A DNA stretch of 39,720 nt from Clostridiales bacterium oral taxon 876 str. F0540 (GCA_000466585.1 KE993460.1:1-39720); one strand, 5' to 3'; shown: positions 23,317 through 32,833, numbered from the stretch's first letter. Numbers and translations: made by a program. Notes: generated from the letters alone by a model not told the origin.

Positions 23317-25776
23317 ATGATGTTTTCAAGATTTACAGAAAGAGCACAAAGGGTTATTATGTATGCTCAGCAGGAGGCTCAAAGTTTTCAACATGGTTAT
23401 GTGGGAACAGAACATATTTTGCTTGGTATTTTAAAAGAGGAAGACGGGATAGCAAGAAAAATTCTTAATAGTTCAGGTATAACTACAGAAAATGTGAGAA
23501 ACTTAGTTGAGGAGTATGAAGGTAAAGGAGATGCAGAACTTTATAAAAATGAAATACCATTAACTCCAAGAACAAAGAGGCTCTTAGAACTTAGTCTCTT
23601 AGAATCAAGGAATCTAGGACATAATTATATTAGTCCTGAGCATATACTCCTTGCTTTAATTAGTGAATCGGAAGGAGTTGCATTTACTATATTGAGCAAC
23701 TTAGGAGCTGATTTTGAGAAGCTAAGAAGAGATATTGTTGATAGTATGGCAGGGGGAGCTTCAGGAGAGCAGCCCAATATGGGGAAAGCTGCTCCACATA
23801 AAGCAACCGGGAAAGAAACAACTCCTACTTTAGATCAATTTGGCAGAGATTTAACTAGTATGGCTGCTGAAGGAAAGCTTGATCCGGTTATAGGAAGAGA
23901 TAAGGAAACACAAAGATTGCTTGAAATATTGAGCAGAAGAATAAAGAACAATCCTTGTCTTATAGGAGATCCTGGAGTAGGTAAAACGGCAGTTGTCGAA
24001 GGGTTAGCACAAAGAATTGTAACAGGAAATATTCCGGAGATATTAAAGGACAAAAGGGTAGTAACATTAGATCTTTCATCTATGGTAGCAGGGTCAAAAT
24101 ATAGGGGAGAATTTGAGGATAGACTTAAAAAGGTCATGGAAGAAATCAGAAAAGCCGGCAATGTTATATTGTTTATAGACGAAATTCATACAATAATAGG
24201 TGCCGGGGGAGCAGAAGGAGCTATTGATGCTTCAAATATTTTAAAACCGGCTCTTGCTAGAGGAGAAATTCAGTGCATAGGAGCAACAACTATTGATGAA
24301 TACAGAAAACATATAGAAAAAGATTCAGCTTTAGAAAGAAGATTCCAGCCGGTAACCGTGGGAGAGCCAACAAAAGAAGAAGCCCTTCAAATACTAAGAG
24401 GTCTTAGAGATAAATATGAGGCTCATCATAGAGTTAAAATTACTGATGAGGCTATAGAGGCAGCAGTAAGTCTGTCAGATAGATATATTACAGACAGATA
24501 CCTTCCTGATAAGGCTATAGATCTTATTGATGAGGCTGCGGCAAAGGTTAGAATTCAAAACCTGACTGCACCGCCAGACTTAAAGCAGCTTGAAGAAGAG
24601 ATAGAAAAAACAACAAAGGAAAAAGAAGATGCTATAAGTGTTCAAGATTTTGAGAAGGCTGCAAGACTTCGTGATAAAGAAAAAGAATTAAAGGATAAAC
24701 TTGATAATCAAAAGCATAATTGGCGAACACAAAACGAAGGATCAACTCATCATATTGTTGGAGAACCGGAAATTGCTGCAGTAGTTTCAAGATGGACCAA
24801 TGTCCCGGTTGAAAAGCTCACAGAGAAGGAATCAGAAAGACTTCTTAAGCTTGAAGAAATACTTCATAATAGAGTTATAGGTCAGGAAGAGGCTGTTAAG
24901 TCCATTTCCAGAGCAGTGAGACGTTCCAGAGTAGGCTTAAAAGATCCTAAGAGACCGATAGGCTCCTTTATATTCCTTGGACCAACTGGTGTCGGGAAAA
25001 CAGAACTATCAAAGGCACTTGCTGAAGCTATGTTTGGCGATGAGAATAACATGATAAGAATAGACATGTCTGAGTATATGGAAAAGCATACAGTATCCAG
25101 ACTTATAGGTTCTCCTCCAGGATATGTTGGTTATGATGAAGGAGGCCAATTAACTGAAAAGGTTAGAAGAAATCCATATTCAGTAGTATTATTTGATGAA
25201 ATTGAAAAAGCACATCCTGATGTATTTAATATATTACTTCAAATACTTGAAGATGGAAGACTTACTGATGGAAAAGGAAAAACTGTAGATTTTAAAAATA
25301 CTATTATTATAATGACTTCTAACGTAGGTGCAAGTACTATTAAAAAGCAGAAAACTTTAGGATTTGCAGCTTATAGTGAAAAAGAAGCAGAAAATGAATA
25401 CGAAAAGATGAAGGAAAATGTCATGGATGAATTGAAACGTTCCTTCAGACCGGAATTCTTAAACAGAATCGATGATATTATCGTATTCCATCAGCTTGCA
25501 GAAGGAGACTTAAAGTATATAGTTAAGCTTATGCTTAAAACTGTAGCAGATAGAATTAAAGAGCAGGATATAGAACTTATTTTTGATGAGGGAGCAGAAG
25601 ATTATCTTGCTAAAGAAGGTTTTGATCTAACCTATGGTGCAAGACCACTAAGAAGAGCTATAACAAAGGCTGTAGAAGATAAGCTTTCAGAAGAAATATT
25701 GAAAGGAAATATTAAAAAGGGTGATAAAGTAAAGGTTACAGGTTCAGAAAACGGGTTGAGTTTTATAAAAGCTTAA
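23317..25776 (+). CDS. clpC: ClpC AAA+ unfoldase
   Basis: This 819-residue Hsp100 protein has a duplicated Clp-N domain (residues 1-140) that docks arginine-phosphorylated clients, AAA1 with GDPGVGKT (217-224) and the LFIDEIHT Walker B, and a UVR-containing middle domain (about 420-458). AAA2 follows, with GPTGVGKT (555-562), LFDEIEKAHP and an arginine finger in LNRIDDIIVF. It unfolds substrates for ClpP in the cytoplasm. The start is ATG 23317, with AGGTGGTG just before it. The GTG at 23305 lies in that SD. It is the last gene of the operon, closed by the terminator 25797. Confidence 0.97.
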   Translation: MMFSRFTERAQRVIMYAQQEAQSFQHGYVGTEHILLGILKEEDGIARKILNSSGITTENVRNLVEEYEGKGDAELYKNEIPLTPRTKRLLELSLLESRNLGHNYISPEHILLALISESEGVAFTILSNLGADFEKLRRDIVDSMAGGASGEQPNMGKAAPHKATGKETTPTLDQFGRDLTSMAAEGKLDPVIGRDKETQRLLEILSRRIKNNPCLIGDPGVGKTAVVEGLAQRIVTGNIPEILKDKRVVTLDLSSMVAGSKYRGEFEDRLKKVMEEIRKAGNVILFIDEIHTIIGAGGAEGAIDASNILKPALARGEIQCIGATTIDEYRKHIEKDSALERRFQPVTVGEPTKEEALQILRGLRDKYEAHHRVKITDEAIEAAVSLSDRYITDRYLPDKAIDLIDEAAAKVRIQNLTAPPDLKQLEEEIEKTTKEKEDAISVQDFEKAARLRDKEKELKDKLDNQKHNWRTQNEGSTHHIVGEPEIAAVVSRWTNVPVEKLTEKESERLLKLEEILHNRVIGQEEAVKSISRAVRRSRVGLKDPKRPIGSFIFLGPTGVGKTELSKALAEAMFGDENNMIRIDMSEYMEKHTVSRLIGSPPGYVGYDEGGQLTEKVRRNPYSVVLFDEIEKAHPDVFNILLQILEDGRLTDGKGKTVDFKNTIIIMTSNVGASTIKKQKTLGFAAYSEKEAENEYEKMKENVMDELKRSFRPEFLNRIDDIIVFHQLAEGDLKYIVKLMLKTVADRIKEQDIELIFDEGAEDYLAKEGFDLTYGARPLRRAITKAVEDKLSEEILKGNIKKGDKVKVTGSENGLSFIKA

Positions 25777-25796
25777 TATAAAATAAAATTATAGAT

Positions 25797-25837
25797 AAAA
25801 AGGGCATAAGACTTGGAGGGTTTTATGTCCTTTTTAG
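25797..25837 (+). terminator. Terminator of the ctsR-clpC operon
   Basis: A 16-position stem, 25797-25812 with 25820-25835, has a short loop and includes mismatch or wobble pairs. The 3' arm ends in a T run (25831-25835). Confidence 0.75.
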
Positions 25838-25963
25838 TAAGACCATGTTTAATAAAAATATTTAAGTGATAAGTAAGGTTTTATTAAATGCAAATCTTCT
25901 TGAAAAATTATAACACTTTTATTAAACATCGCCTTTAATAAAATTAAAAGGGGAGTAGATAAA

Positions 25964-27994
25964 GTGAAACATAAGAAATATTTAGCAGGAGGCTTAGTGC
26001 TTCTGGCTTTAGTTTCATTTTCAGGATGTTCCAAAGCTAAAGACCCAAAGTCAGCTTTTCAGGAATACATAGGTTACTTGCAAAAAGGCGACTATTCATC
26101 TATGTACAAGCTAGTATCTGCAGACACAAAAAAGAATGTTGATGAAAAATATTTTGTAGACAGATATAAAAATGTTTACGGTACTGCAAAAGTAAGCAAA
26201 ATTTCTATTAGTCCGGAATATCCTGAAAAAATAAAAGAGGATAATGGAAAGGTTCATTTTCCGGCAGAAATCACTTTAGAAACACCTATAGGAACAAAAA
26301 AGTTTACCTATGAGGTGAATTTAACTAAAGAGAAGCAGGGAAAGAGTAACGAATGGCTTCTGAATTGGGATGAAAAAATGCTTTTGCCGGAACTAGACAA
26401 AGGTGAAGGAATTAAATATGAGAAGAGGCTTGGAAAACGTGGAGAAATAAGAGATAGAAATAATCAAGGCCTAGCTGTTAATAGTGAGGCTAATATTATC
26501 CAAGTTGTTCCGAAAGAAATAGAAGCTGATAAAGCAAACACAATATCTCAATTAGCTGCTATTTTAGGAGTTGGAACAGATGAAATAGAAAGCAAGCTTA
26601 AGGGGAAATATGAAACTGAGCACCCGGATCAAGCTGTAAATATAATGTATGTATCTAGAAATGAAATGGATAAGATTCTTAAGGCAAGGGATACCTTAAA
26701 GGGAGTTAAGACACCAAGAGCCAATTCACTAATAAGAGAGTATCCATTAAAAGAAGCAGCAGCTCAGCTTACCGGCTATGTTGATACTATTAATAAAGAA
26801 GAACTGGATAAATATAAAGATCAAGGTTATGATTCTAACGATGTTATAGGAAAGATGGGATTGGAATCTTTCTTCGAAAAAAGGCTTAGAGGTGAAGTTG
26901 GGGGAACACTTTACACTACTGACGAAAAGGGCAATAAAAAAGATGTTGTTTTAGAAAAAGCACCAGTGGATGGAGAAAATATAAAATTAACAATTGATAT
27001 TAAACTTCAAAACAGTATATATGGACAATTATCTGGAAATACAGGTACTGCAGTGGCAGTGCAGCCTAAAACCGGAGAAGTTTTAGCAATGGTAAGTACG
27101 CCTTCCTTTAATCCTAATACTCTTGCTAATGAAATAAGCAATAAGTACTATTTATCTTTGGAAAGCGACGCAGGAAAGCCTCTCTTAGCAAGATTTGCGG
27201 GGACTGTAGTTCCGGGATCTACCTTTAAACCTGTTACTGCTGCAATAGGACTTAAAACAGGAAAACTCGATCCTGCAAAGGAATTAAGTATTACAGGAAG
27301 CGAGTGGCAAAAGGATTCATCTTGGGGCACATATAAGATAAAAAGAGTTCATGCAGATGATACATCTGTTAATTTGCTTGATGCATTAGTAACATCTGAC
27401 AATATATACTTTGCGAGAACAGCGCTAGATATTCAGAAGGATAATTTTTTAAATGGTGCAAAAGAATTTGGGATAGGTGAGAAAATGACATTCCCTTATA
27501 CTATGGCTCCTTCTCAGATAGGAAAGCTTGATAGGGATGTAGAGCTTGCCGATAGCGGATATGGACAGGATAAGATATTGATGAATCCACTGCATATGGC
27601 TATGATTTATACTTCTTTTGTTAATGATGGGAATATATTAAGCCCTGTTCTAGATATGAAAGATAAAGCAGATGCTCCTAAGGTATGGAAAGCAAATGTT
27701 TTTTCAAAGGATATTGCCAGCACTATAACTAAAGACTTAATACAGGTTGTGGAAAGAGGTACCGGAAAGGATGCTAAAATAGCAGGTTTAAGCTTAGCAG
27801 GAAAAACCGGAACTGCGGAAGTTAATAAGACCGAACAAAACACAAAAGGAAAGGAAAATGGATGGTTTGCAGCTTATAATACCGACGATCCGAAGCTGAC
27901 TGTTATAATGATGATTGAAGATACTCAAGATAAAGGCGGAAGCGGCTATGTTGTTCCTAAGGTTAAAAATGTGATACAGGGATACTTAAAATAA
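25964..27994 (+). CDS. Penicillin-binding transpeptidase lipoprotein, MecA/PBP3-like class B
   Basis: This 676-residue protein has a lipoprotein signal (LALVSFSGC). An NTF2-like MecA N-terminal domain follows (about 28-140: AFQEYIGYLQKGDYSSMYKL), then a dimerisation domain and the transpeptidase domain. The catalytic motifs are all present: PGSTFKP (S419-x-x-K422), TSDN (S478-D479-N480) and GKTGTAE (K614-T615-G616). It cross-links peptidoglycan outside the membrane. The domain layout equals MecA of staphylococci and PBP3 of Bacillus, so low beta-lactam affinity is possible but cannot be read from sequence. GTG 25964 follows GGGGAG. It is a single-gene unit. Confidence 0.92.
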   Translation: MKHKKYLAGGLVLLALVSFSGCSKAKDPKSAFQEYIGYLQKGDYSSMYKLVSADTKKNVDEKYFVDRYKNVYGTAKVSKISISPEYPEKIKEDNGKVHFPAEITLETPIGTKKFTYEVNLTKEKQGKSNEWLLNWDEKMLLPELDKGEGIKYEKRLGKRGEIRDRNNQGLAVNSEANIIQVVPKEIEADKANTISQLAAILGVGTDEIESKLKGKYETEHPDQAVNIMYVSRNEMDKILKARDTLKGVKTPRANSLIREYPLKEAAAQLTGYVDTINKEELDKYKDQGYDSNDVIGKMGLESFFEKRLRGEVGGTLYTTDEKGNKKDVVLEKAPVDGENIKLTIDIKLQNSIYGQLSGNTGTAVAVQPKTGEVLAMVSTPSFNPNTLANEISNKYYLSLESDAGKPLLARFAGTVVPGSTFKPVTAAIGLKTGKLDPAKELSITGSEWQKDSSWGTYKIKRVHADDTSVNLLDALVTSDNIYFARTALDIQKDNFLNGAKEFGIGEKMTFPYTMAPSQIGKLDRDVELADSGYGQDKILMNPLHMAMIYTSFVNDGNILSPVLDMKDKADAPKVWKANVFSKDIASTITKDLIQVVERGTGKDAKIAGLSLAGKTGTAEVNKTEQNTKGKENGWFAAYNTDDPKLTVIMMIEDTQDKGGSGYVVPKVKNVIQGYLK

Positions 27995-28004
27995 AATATA
28001 TAAT

Positions 28005-28070
28005 AAAGAAGATGTTACCAAGCAGCATGTACCAATACATATTTTGCTGTTATGCTGCATCTTCTTTTTT
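28005..28070 (+). terminator. Long stem-loop terminator after the penicillin-binding protein
   Basis: An outer stem, AAAGAAGATG (28005-28014) with CATCTTCTTT (28058-28067), encloses an inner stem GCAGCAT/ATGCTGC at 28022-28028 and about 28052-28058. It ends in six T. Confidence 0.8.
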
Positions 28071-28141
28071 AAAAGTAATTAATTGTTTTCTAAGGACAAG
28101 ATTCATTTAAATTTTTAGTCTTAATTGTTAATTAAGACTAA

Positions 28142-28177
28142 ACTGGTCTAGACATCTATAGGTATATATATTATAAT
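28142..28177 (+). promoter_or_regulatory. GntR-nagB promoter with DasR/NagR-like operator
   Basis: TAGACA (28149-28154), a 17-nt spacer and TATAAT (28172-28177) form a promoter. ACTGGTCTAGAC (28142-28153), overlapping the -35, matches the core of the DasR/NagR operator (ACTGGTCTAGACCAGT type), with the right half-site only partly kept. This predicts autoregulation by the adjacent GntR protein and release by an amino-sugar phosphate. Confidence 0.7.
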
Positions 28178-28203
28178 GTAATTAAGCAAGCGGGGTGATT
28201 AAT

Positions 28204-28929
28204 GTGATTATAGATAAAAATAGCCCTATTCCTGTGTATTATCAGTTAAAAGAAGAGATTAAGGGCAAAATAAGCAAGGGTATATGGCAGGTTGGACAGT
28301 GCATTGATAGCGAGAGAGAATTATCTGAGCAGTATAATGTGAGTAGAATGACTGTACGTCAGGCACTTGGAGAACTTGTTCAAGAAGGCATACTTCATAG
28401 AGAAAAAGGAAAAGGAACCTTCGTTTGTGAGCCTAAAGTAAAGCAGAGAGATATTATGAGTTTCTCCGATATGGTAAAAAAGATGGGACTTAAATTAACA
28501 ACTGAAGTAAAGAAGTTTGAAAGAATACATACTCCTGAGTTTTTGACAGATTTACTTCAATTCGAAGAGATTTATAAAATTGACAGGCTTAGGATTGTAG
28601 AAGGAGAGGTAATAGCAAACGAAATCATTTATATCCCTTGTGATTATTGCGGCTATATAAATGAAGAAAGGTTAAAGTATTCCTTTTATGAGATTATAAA
28701 AGATTATGGTTATGTTATAGATCATTCAGAAGCTTCAATGCAGGCTGTTTTAATGGATGAAGATTATAAAGAAATATTTAGAACAGATAAAAACATACCG
28801 CTTATTAAATCTTTTAGTAAGAATATAACATCAGAAGGAAAGCTTCTGTTTGTGGAAGAGTCAGTTTACAGATCTGATAAATATGTTCTTGAGGTTAATA
28901 TATTTAGGAGAGAGGGGAAAATAAGATGA
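28204..28929 (+). CDS. GntR/HutC-family regulator, NagR-like
   Basis: This 241-residue protein has an N-terminal winged HTH (PVYYQLKEEIKGKISKGIW, SERELSEQYNVSRMTVRQAL, LHREKGKGTFV) and a C-terminal UTRA effector domain (YEIIKDYGYVIDHSEASMQAV). Overlap with nagB (its stop codon shares bases with the nagB ATG at 28926) and the DasR-like operator upstream point to control of N-acetylglucosamine use. The effector is probably glucosamine-6-P or N-acetylglucosamine-6-P. GTG 28204 is chosen because GGGGTGATT lies before it. GTG 28195 is inside this SD. Confidence 0.9.
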   Translation: MIIDKNSPIPVYYQLKEEIKGKISKGIWQVGQCIDSERELSEQYNVSRMTVRQALGELVQEGILHREKGKGTFVCEPKVKQRDIMSFSDMVKKMGLKLTTEVKKFERIHTPEFLTDLLQFEEIYKIDRLRIVEGEVIANEIIYIPCDYCGYINEERLKYSFYEIIKDYGYVIDHSEASMQAVLMDEDYKEIFRTDKNIPLIKSFSKNITSEGKLLFVEESVYRSDKYVLEVNIFRREGKIR

Positions 28930-29687
28930 AGGTAATAGTAGCAACAAATTATGAAGAAATGAGCAAAATAGCAGCAAAGGAAATAGCAAAGCTTCTATAT
29001 GTTAAGCCAAGTGCAGTTCTTGGACTTGCAACAGGAAGTACTCCAGAGGGTGTATATAAAGAGCTTATAGAACTTAATAGAGCTGAAAAAGTAGATTTTT
29101 CTAAAGCGGTTTCTTTTAATTTAGATGAGTATAAGGGACTAAAGGGGGATCATCCTCAAAGCTATAGATATTTTATGGACACAAAGCTTTTTAATCATAT
29201 AAACATTGATAAAAGCAAAACTCATGTCCCAAGCGGAGTTGCAGAAGATATTGAAAAAGAATGCAGAGAGTATGATGAGTCTATAGAAAAGGCGGGAGGT
29301 ATAGACCTTCAGCTTCTAGGAATAGGAACTAATGGGCATATAGGATTTAATGAACCATCTGATTTCTTAAATCTGAATACTCATGAAACTGATTTAACAG
29401 AAGATACTATAAAAGCAAATTCAAGATTTTTTGACAGTATAGATGAAGTTCCGACTAAGGCGATAACTATGGGCCTTGGAAGCATAATGAAAGCAGATAA
29501 AATAATATTGCTTGCAAGTGGAGAAAAGAAAGCAGATATTATTGCTAAGCTTGTTGAGGATAAAATAAGCACAAGAGTTCCTGCTTCTATGCTTCAAGTT
29601 CATCAAAATGTTTTAGTAATAGTTGATAAGGAAGCAGCTTCCTTACTAAAAAATAGCTCTAACAATGAAATTGAGTATATAAAATAA
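28926..29687 (+). CDS. nagB: Glucosamine-6-phosphate deaminase
   Basis: This 253-residue protein has LGLATGSTPEGVYKEL, FNLDEYKGL with the catalytic Asp, and LLGIGTNGHIGFNEP with the ring-opening His region, close to the usual length of about 242. It converts glucosamine-6-phosphate to fructose-6-phosphate and ammonia in the cytoplasm. It overlaps the regulator by 4 nt (ATGA), a sign of translational coupling. nagA is not adjacent. Confidence 0.96.
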   Translation: MKVIVATNYEEMSKIAAKEIAKLLYVKPSAVLGLATGSTPEGVYKELIELNRAEKVDFSKAVSFNLDEYKGLKGDHPQSYRYFMDTKLFNHINIDKSKTHVPSGVAEDIEKECREYDESIEKAGGIDLQLLGIGTNGHIGFNEPSDFLNLNTHETDLTEDTIKANSRFFDSIDEVPTKAITMGLGSIMKADKIILLASGEKKADIIAKLVEDKISTRVPASMLQVHQNVLVIVDKEAASLLKNSSNNEIEYIK

Positions 29688-29693
29688 CAGTTT

Positions 29694-29732
29694 AAAGGCT
29701 GTATGTTTGAAATTAAAACATACAGCTTTTTT
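29694..29732 (+). terminator. Terminator of the GntR-nagB operon
   Basis: A 15-pair stem (29694-29708 with 29716-29730, one G-T pair) has a 7-nt loop and ends in a T run. Confidence 0.88.
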
Positions 29733-29867
29733 ATTTGAATAGATATTATTTTTTACTTGATTAATAGATATTTAAAGAGGAAAATATATAGGTAATATTA
29801 TCAATTGAAAGTTTAATAGGTTATGATTATAATATTATATCTACAAAGGTATAAGGGAGATAATTTT

Positions 29868-31232
29868 ATGGCAAAAATAAAAAGTGTATTTGTATGCCAA
29901 AATTGTGGTTATGAAACACCTAAGTGGCTTGGCAAATGTCCGGGATGCGGTTCATGGAACAGTATGACAGAAGAACAAAAAAGTCCTGCACAGGACTTTC
30001 AAAGAGCTATTACAATTAGCAGCGGCAATAAGCCAAAGAGCATACTTAATATAAAATCAAGTGAATATGAAAGATTCGATACTGGGATATCTGAACTAAA
30101 CAGAGTATTAGGAGGCGGTCTGGTAAGAGGATCGCTGACATTAATATCAGGGGATCCCGGTATAGGAAAATCTACACTTCTTCTTCAAAGTGCAAGCAAT
30201 ATATCAAATAAATACGGGAAGGTGCTTTACGTATCTGGCGAGGAATCAGAGGAGCAGATAAAAATGAGAGGAGATAGGCTTGAGGTAAATGCACCAGAGC
30301 TTTATATCCTTTCAGAGACTAACATTGATGCTATAGAGGAGCATGTTAATGAAATACAGCCTATATTTGTAATAATAGATTCTATACAGACTCTTTTTAA
30401 AGCTTCAATAACTTCAGCTCCGGGAAGTGTTTCTCAGGTAAGAGAATGTTCAAGTGACTTAATGAGACTTGGCAAGACCAATAATATTCCTTTTTTTATA
30501 GTTGCTCATGTTACAAAGCAGGGCGAACTTGCGGGACCAAGAGTTCTCGAGCATATGGTTGATACTGTACTTTCTTTTGAGGGAGAAAGAACTGAGGAAT
30601 TTAGGATATTAAGAACAGTTAAAAATCGTTTTGGAACTACAAGCGAGATAGGCGTGTTTGAAATGGCAAATGCAGGACTTAAAGAAATTACAGACCCCTC
30701 AAGAGTATTTCTTGAGGAAAGTAGCGCTACAAAGGAAGGTGCTGTTGTTATAGGTATAATGGAAGGAACGAGACCTATATTAGTTGAGATTCAGGCTTTG
30801 GTTAGCGAGACAAAAGCAGTAATGCCTAGAAGGACAGCCGTAGGTATTGATAATTCGAGGTTGAGCCTTATACTAGCTGTATTAGAAAAAAAACTTAGAA
30901 TTCCGTTTTATAACTGCGACGTGTATGTTAATGTGGTTGGAGGGCTTAATATTGACGGTACCTACGGAGATTTAGGTCTTGCAATGGCACTTATTTCAAG
31001 TATGAAGGGAAAAGAGCTTGGGGTAGAGAAATCTCTAATAATTGGAGAAGTGGGACTTACTGGAGAGGTGAGACCGGTATCCTATTGCGACAGACTTGTT
31101 AATGAAGGAGTAAAAATGGGATTTAAGAATATTGTAATTCCATATAGAAACAGAGAAAAGGTTTCGATTAAGGATGCGAACGTTATATTAGTTTCCTCTC
31201 TTAAAGAAGCTTTAAATAAAGTTTTTAAGTAG
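29868..31232 (+). CDS. radA: DNA repair protein RadA/Sms
   Basis: This 454-residue protein has the N-terminal zinc ribbon CQNCGYETPKWLGKCPGCGSW (C10, C13, C24, C27), a RecA-like ATPase with Walker A GDPGIGKST (about 95-103), the RadA-specific KNRFG loop, and a C-terminal Lon-protease-like domain (YVNVVGGLNIDGTYGDLGLA). It helps process recombination intermediates. ATG 29868 is chosen, with GGGAGAT upstream. The longer frame from 29823 has no SD. It is followed 10 bp later by disA, a common Firmicute pairing. Confidence 0.96.
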   Translation: MAKIKSVFVCQNCGYETPKWLGKCPGCGSWNSMTEEQKSPAQDFQRAITISSGNKPKSILNIKSSEYERFDTGISELNRVLGGGLVRGSLTLISGDPGIGKSTLLLQSASNISNKYGKVLYVSGEESEEQIKMRGDRLEVNAPELYILSETNIDAIEEHVNEIQPIFVIIDSIQTLFKASITSAPGSVSQVRECSSDLMRLGKTNNIPFFIVAHVTKQGELAGPRVLEHMVDTVLSFEGERTEEFRILRTVKNRFGTTSEIGVFEMANAGLKEITDPSRVFLEESSATKEGAVVIGIMEGTRPILVEIQALVSETKAVMPRRTAVGIDNSRLSLILAVLEKKLRIPFYNCDVYVNVVGGLNIDGTYGDLGLAMALISSMKGKELGVEKSLIIGEVGLTGEVRPVSYCDRLVNEGVKMGFKNIVIPYRNREKVSIKDANVILVSSLKEALNKVFK

Positions 31233-31242
31233 GGTGATTTAT

Positions 31243-32307
31243 TTGAGAATTGAAAAGGACAGAGAGCTTTTAAATATTTTAAAAATCATGGCACCTGGCA
31301 CAGCTTTAAGAGAGGGTTTAGAAAATGTATTAAGAGCTAAAACAGGCGGACTTATAGTACTGGGAGATAGTGAGCAGGTTCTTGATATAGTCGATGGAGG
31401 TTTTGAAATTAATTCGGATTATACTCCTACCTACATTTATGAACTTGCTAAAATGGACGGTGCAATTGTAATAAGCAGTGATTTGAAAAGAATATTGTTT
31501 GCTAATACGCAGTTAGTTCCTGATTCAAGTATACCTACTTTTGAAACAGGAACCAGGCACAGAACTGCCGATAGAGTAGCTAAAGGAACTGGAGCCATAG
31601 TTATTGCTATTTCTCAAAGAAGAAATATTATTTCAGTATATAAGGGAAATGTAAAGTATATATTGAAAGACAGTAGTGTTATTTTAAGTAAGGCAAATCA
31701 GGCTCTTCAGACTTTGGAAAAGTATGTATCGGTATTAGACAGGGTTATAAGCAACTTAAACCTATTAGAGTTTCAAGATTTGGCTACTTTATTTGATGTT
31801 ATAACAGCAATTCAAAGAACAGAAATGGTTTTAAGAATTGTAAGTGAGATAGAAAGATATATTTGCGAGCTTGGTAATGAGGGGCGACTAATATCTATGC
31901 AATTAAATGAGCTAGTTAAATCCGTTGAGCAGGATGGTATATTTTTGATTCGAGATTATTGCCAAAGTAATTTGGATCATAATGAAATATACATTCAGAT
32001 ACAAAATATATCCTCAGAAGAGCTTCTTAATTTAGATATTATAGCAAAGATGCTTGGGTACACCGGAGTTCCGTTAGTAGATACATTTATATCACCTAGA
32101 GGTTATAGAATGTTGAATAAAATTCCAAGAATACCTTCTGGGGTTATAGATAATCTTATTAAAAGATTTAAGGAACTTAAAGGAGTTATGGAAGCATCCT
32201 ATGAACAGCTTGATAAAGTTGAAGGTATCGGAGAAGCAAGGGCAAAAGCTATAAAAAATGGATTAAGAAGGTTAAGAGAGCAGATCATGATAGATAAGCC
32301 AATATAA
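31243..32307 (+). CDS. disA: DNA-integrity scanning protein DisA, c-di-AMP synthase
   Basis: This 354-residue protein has the N-terminal DAC domain with DGAIVIS (D72-G-A) and GTRHRTA (R105-H-R-T-A), the substrate-binding motifs of diadenylate cyclase. A linker helical domain and a C-terminal helix-hairpin-helix DNA-binding region (VEGIGEARAKAIKNGLRRL) follow. It makes c-di-AMP from ATP and pauses at branched DNA. RadA is known to inhibit DisA, fitting the gene order. The start is TTG 31243, preceded by AGGGTGAT. GTG 31234 is within that SD. Confidence 0.96.
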   Translation: MRIEKDRELLNILKIMAPGTALREGLENVLRAKTGGLIVLGDSEQVLDIVDGGFEINSDYTPTYIYELAKMDGAIVISSDLKRILFANTQLVPDSSIPTFETGTRHRTADRVAKGTGAIVIAISQRRNIISVYKGNVKYILKDSSVILSKANQALQTLEKYVSVLDRVISNLNLLEFQDLATLFDVITAIQRTEMVLRIVSEIERYICELGNEGRLISMQLNELVKSVEQDGIFLIRDYCQSNLDHNEIYIQIQNISSEELLNLDIIAKMLGYTGVPLVDTFISPRGYRMLNKIPRIPSGVIDNLIKRFKELKGVMEASYEQLDKVEGIGEARAKAIKNGLRRLREQIMIDKPI

Positions 32308-32346
32308 ATAAAAGCAGCATCACAAATCGGATGCTGCTTTTATTTA
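32307..32346. terminator. Bidirectional terminator between disA and the convergent gene
   Basis: A stem of about 13 bp, ATAAAAGCAGCAT (32308-32320) with ATGCTGCTTTTAT (32331-32343), plus a closing C-G pair, has A-rich and T-rich flanks and can act on both strands. Confidence 0.85.
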
Positions 32347-32748
32347 TCTTAATGAGAATTTACCTAATGTATCTATTCTATCGTATTCCTTTAATAGAAT
32401 ATCATAAAGATTTAAGTCCAGTAAGTTACATAAAGAAGCAAGGTAAAACATATGATTTCCTATTTCCCGTTCTAATACATCTCTGCAGTTTTCACAGGTT
32501 GTTCCAGAAAGATGAGTTTGAAGCTGATGCTTTAGTGATTCTATATCTATATCATCGCTATGTAATGGCATCTGTTGCTTTTTAGCTTCAACCTGCATAC
32601 AGCCACAATTAGTAACAGTCTTTGCAACTGCTCTGTTAATTCTGGCTTCTGACTCTTGAAGTTTTGTCATTATATCTAAAATACTTCTATGTCTTAGTAA
32701 AGATTCATTAACAGAGTTTTGAAAATCATCGAAGATAACGTCCTTCAT
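32344..32748 (-). CDS. Conserved clostridial protein with MazG-like helices and Cys pair
   Basis: This 134-residue all-helical protein begins MKDVIFDDFQNSVNESLLRHRSILDI. It holds a CGC and a CENC motif and ends EREIGNHMFYLASLCNLLDLNLYDILLKEYDRIDTLGKF split over two helices. The ending resembles the E-x-x-D/N-x-x-F-Y-L helix of MazG-type nucleotide pyrophosphohydrolases. The full metal-binding set (ExxE ... ExxD) is not clear, so activity is doubtful. AAGGAG precedes the ATG at 32748, and a good promoter lies at 32796-32825. Confidence 0.7.
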   Translation of the reverse strand: MKDVIFDDFQNSVNESLLRHRSILDIMTKLQESEARINRAVAKTVTNCGCMQVEAKKQQMPLHSDDIDIESLKHQLQTHLSGTTCENCRDVLEREIGNHMFYLASLCNLLDLNLYDILLKEYDRIDTLGKFSLR

Positions 32749-32795
32749 CTAGTCTCAACTCCTTAAAAAAGTTTAAAACTTTTGTTTCTAATTTA

Positions 32796-32825
32796 ATTAT
32801 AAGATTTTCTAGATAATTTTGTCAA
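32796..32825 (-). promoter_or_regulatory. Sigma-A promoter of the 32344-32748 gene
   Basis: On the - strand, TTGACA (32825-32820), an 18-nt spacer and TATAAT (32801-32796) are both perfect consensus hexamers. Confidence 0.85.
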
Positions 32826-32833
32826 TCAACCAT

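Noticed and set aside
32331..32585. + strand ORF over the terminator and the 3' half of the - strand MazG-like gene
   Set aside because: The - strand gene has a promoter, SD and family-like sequence. The + frame is its antisense shadow.
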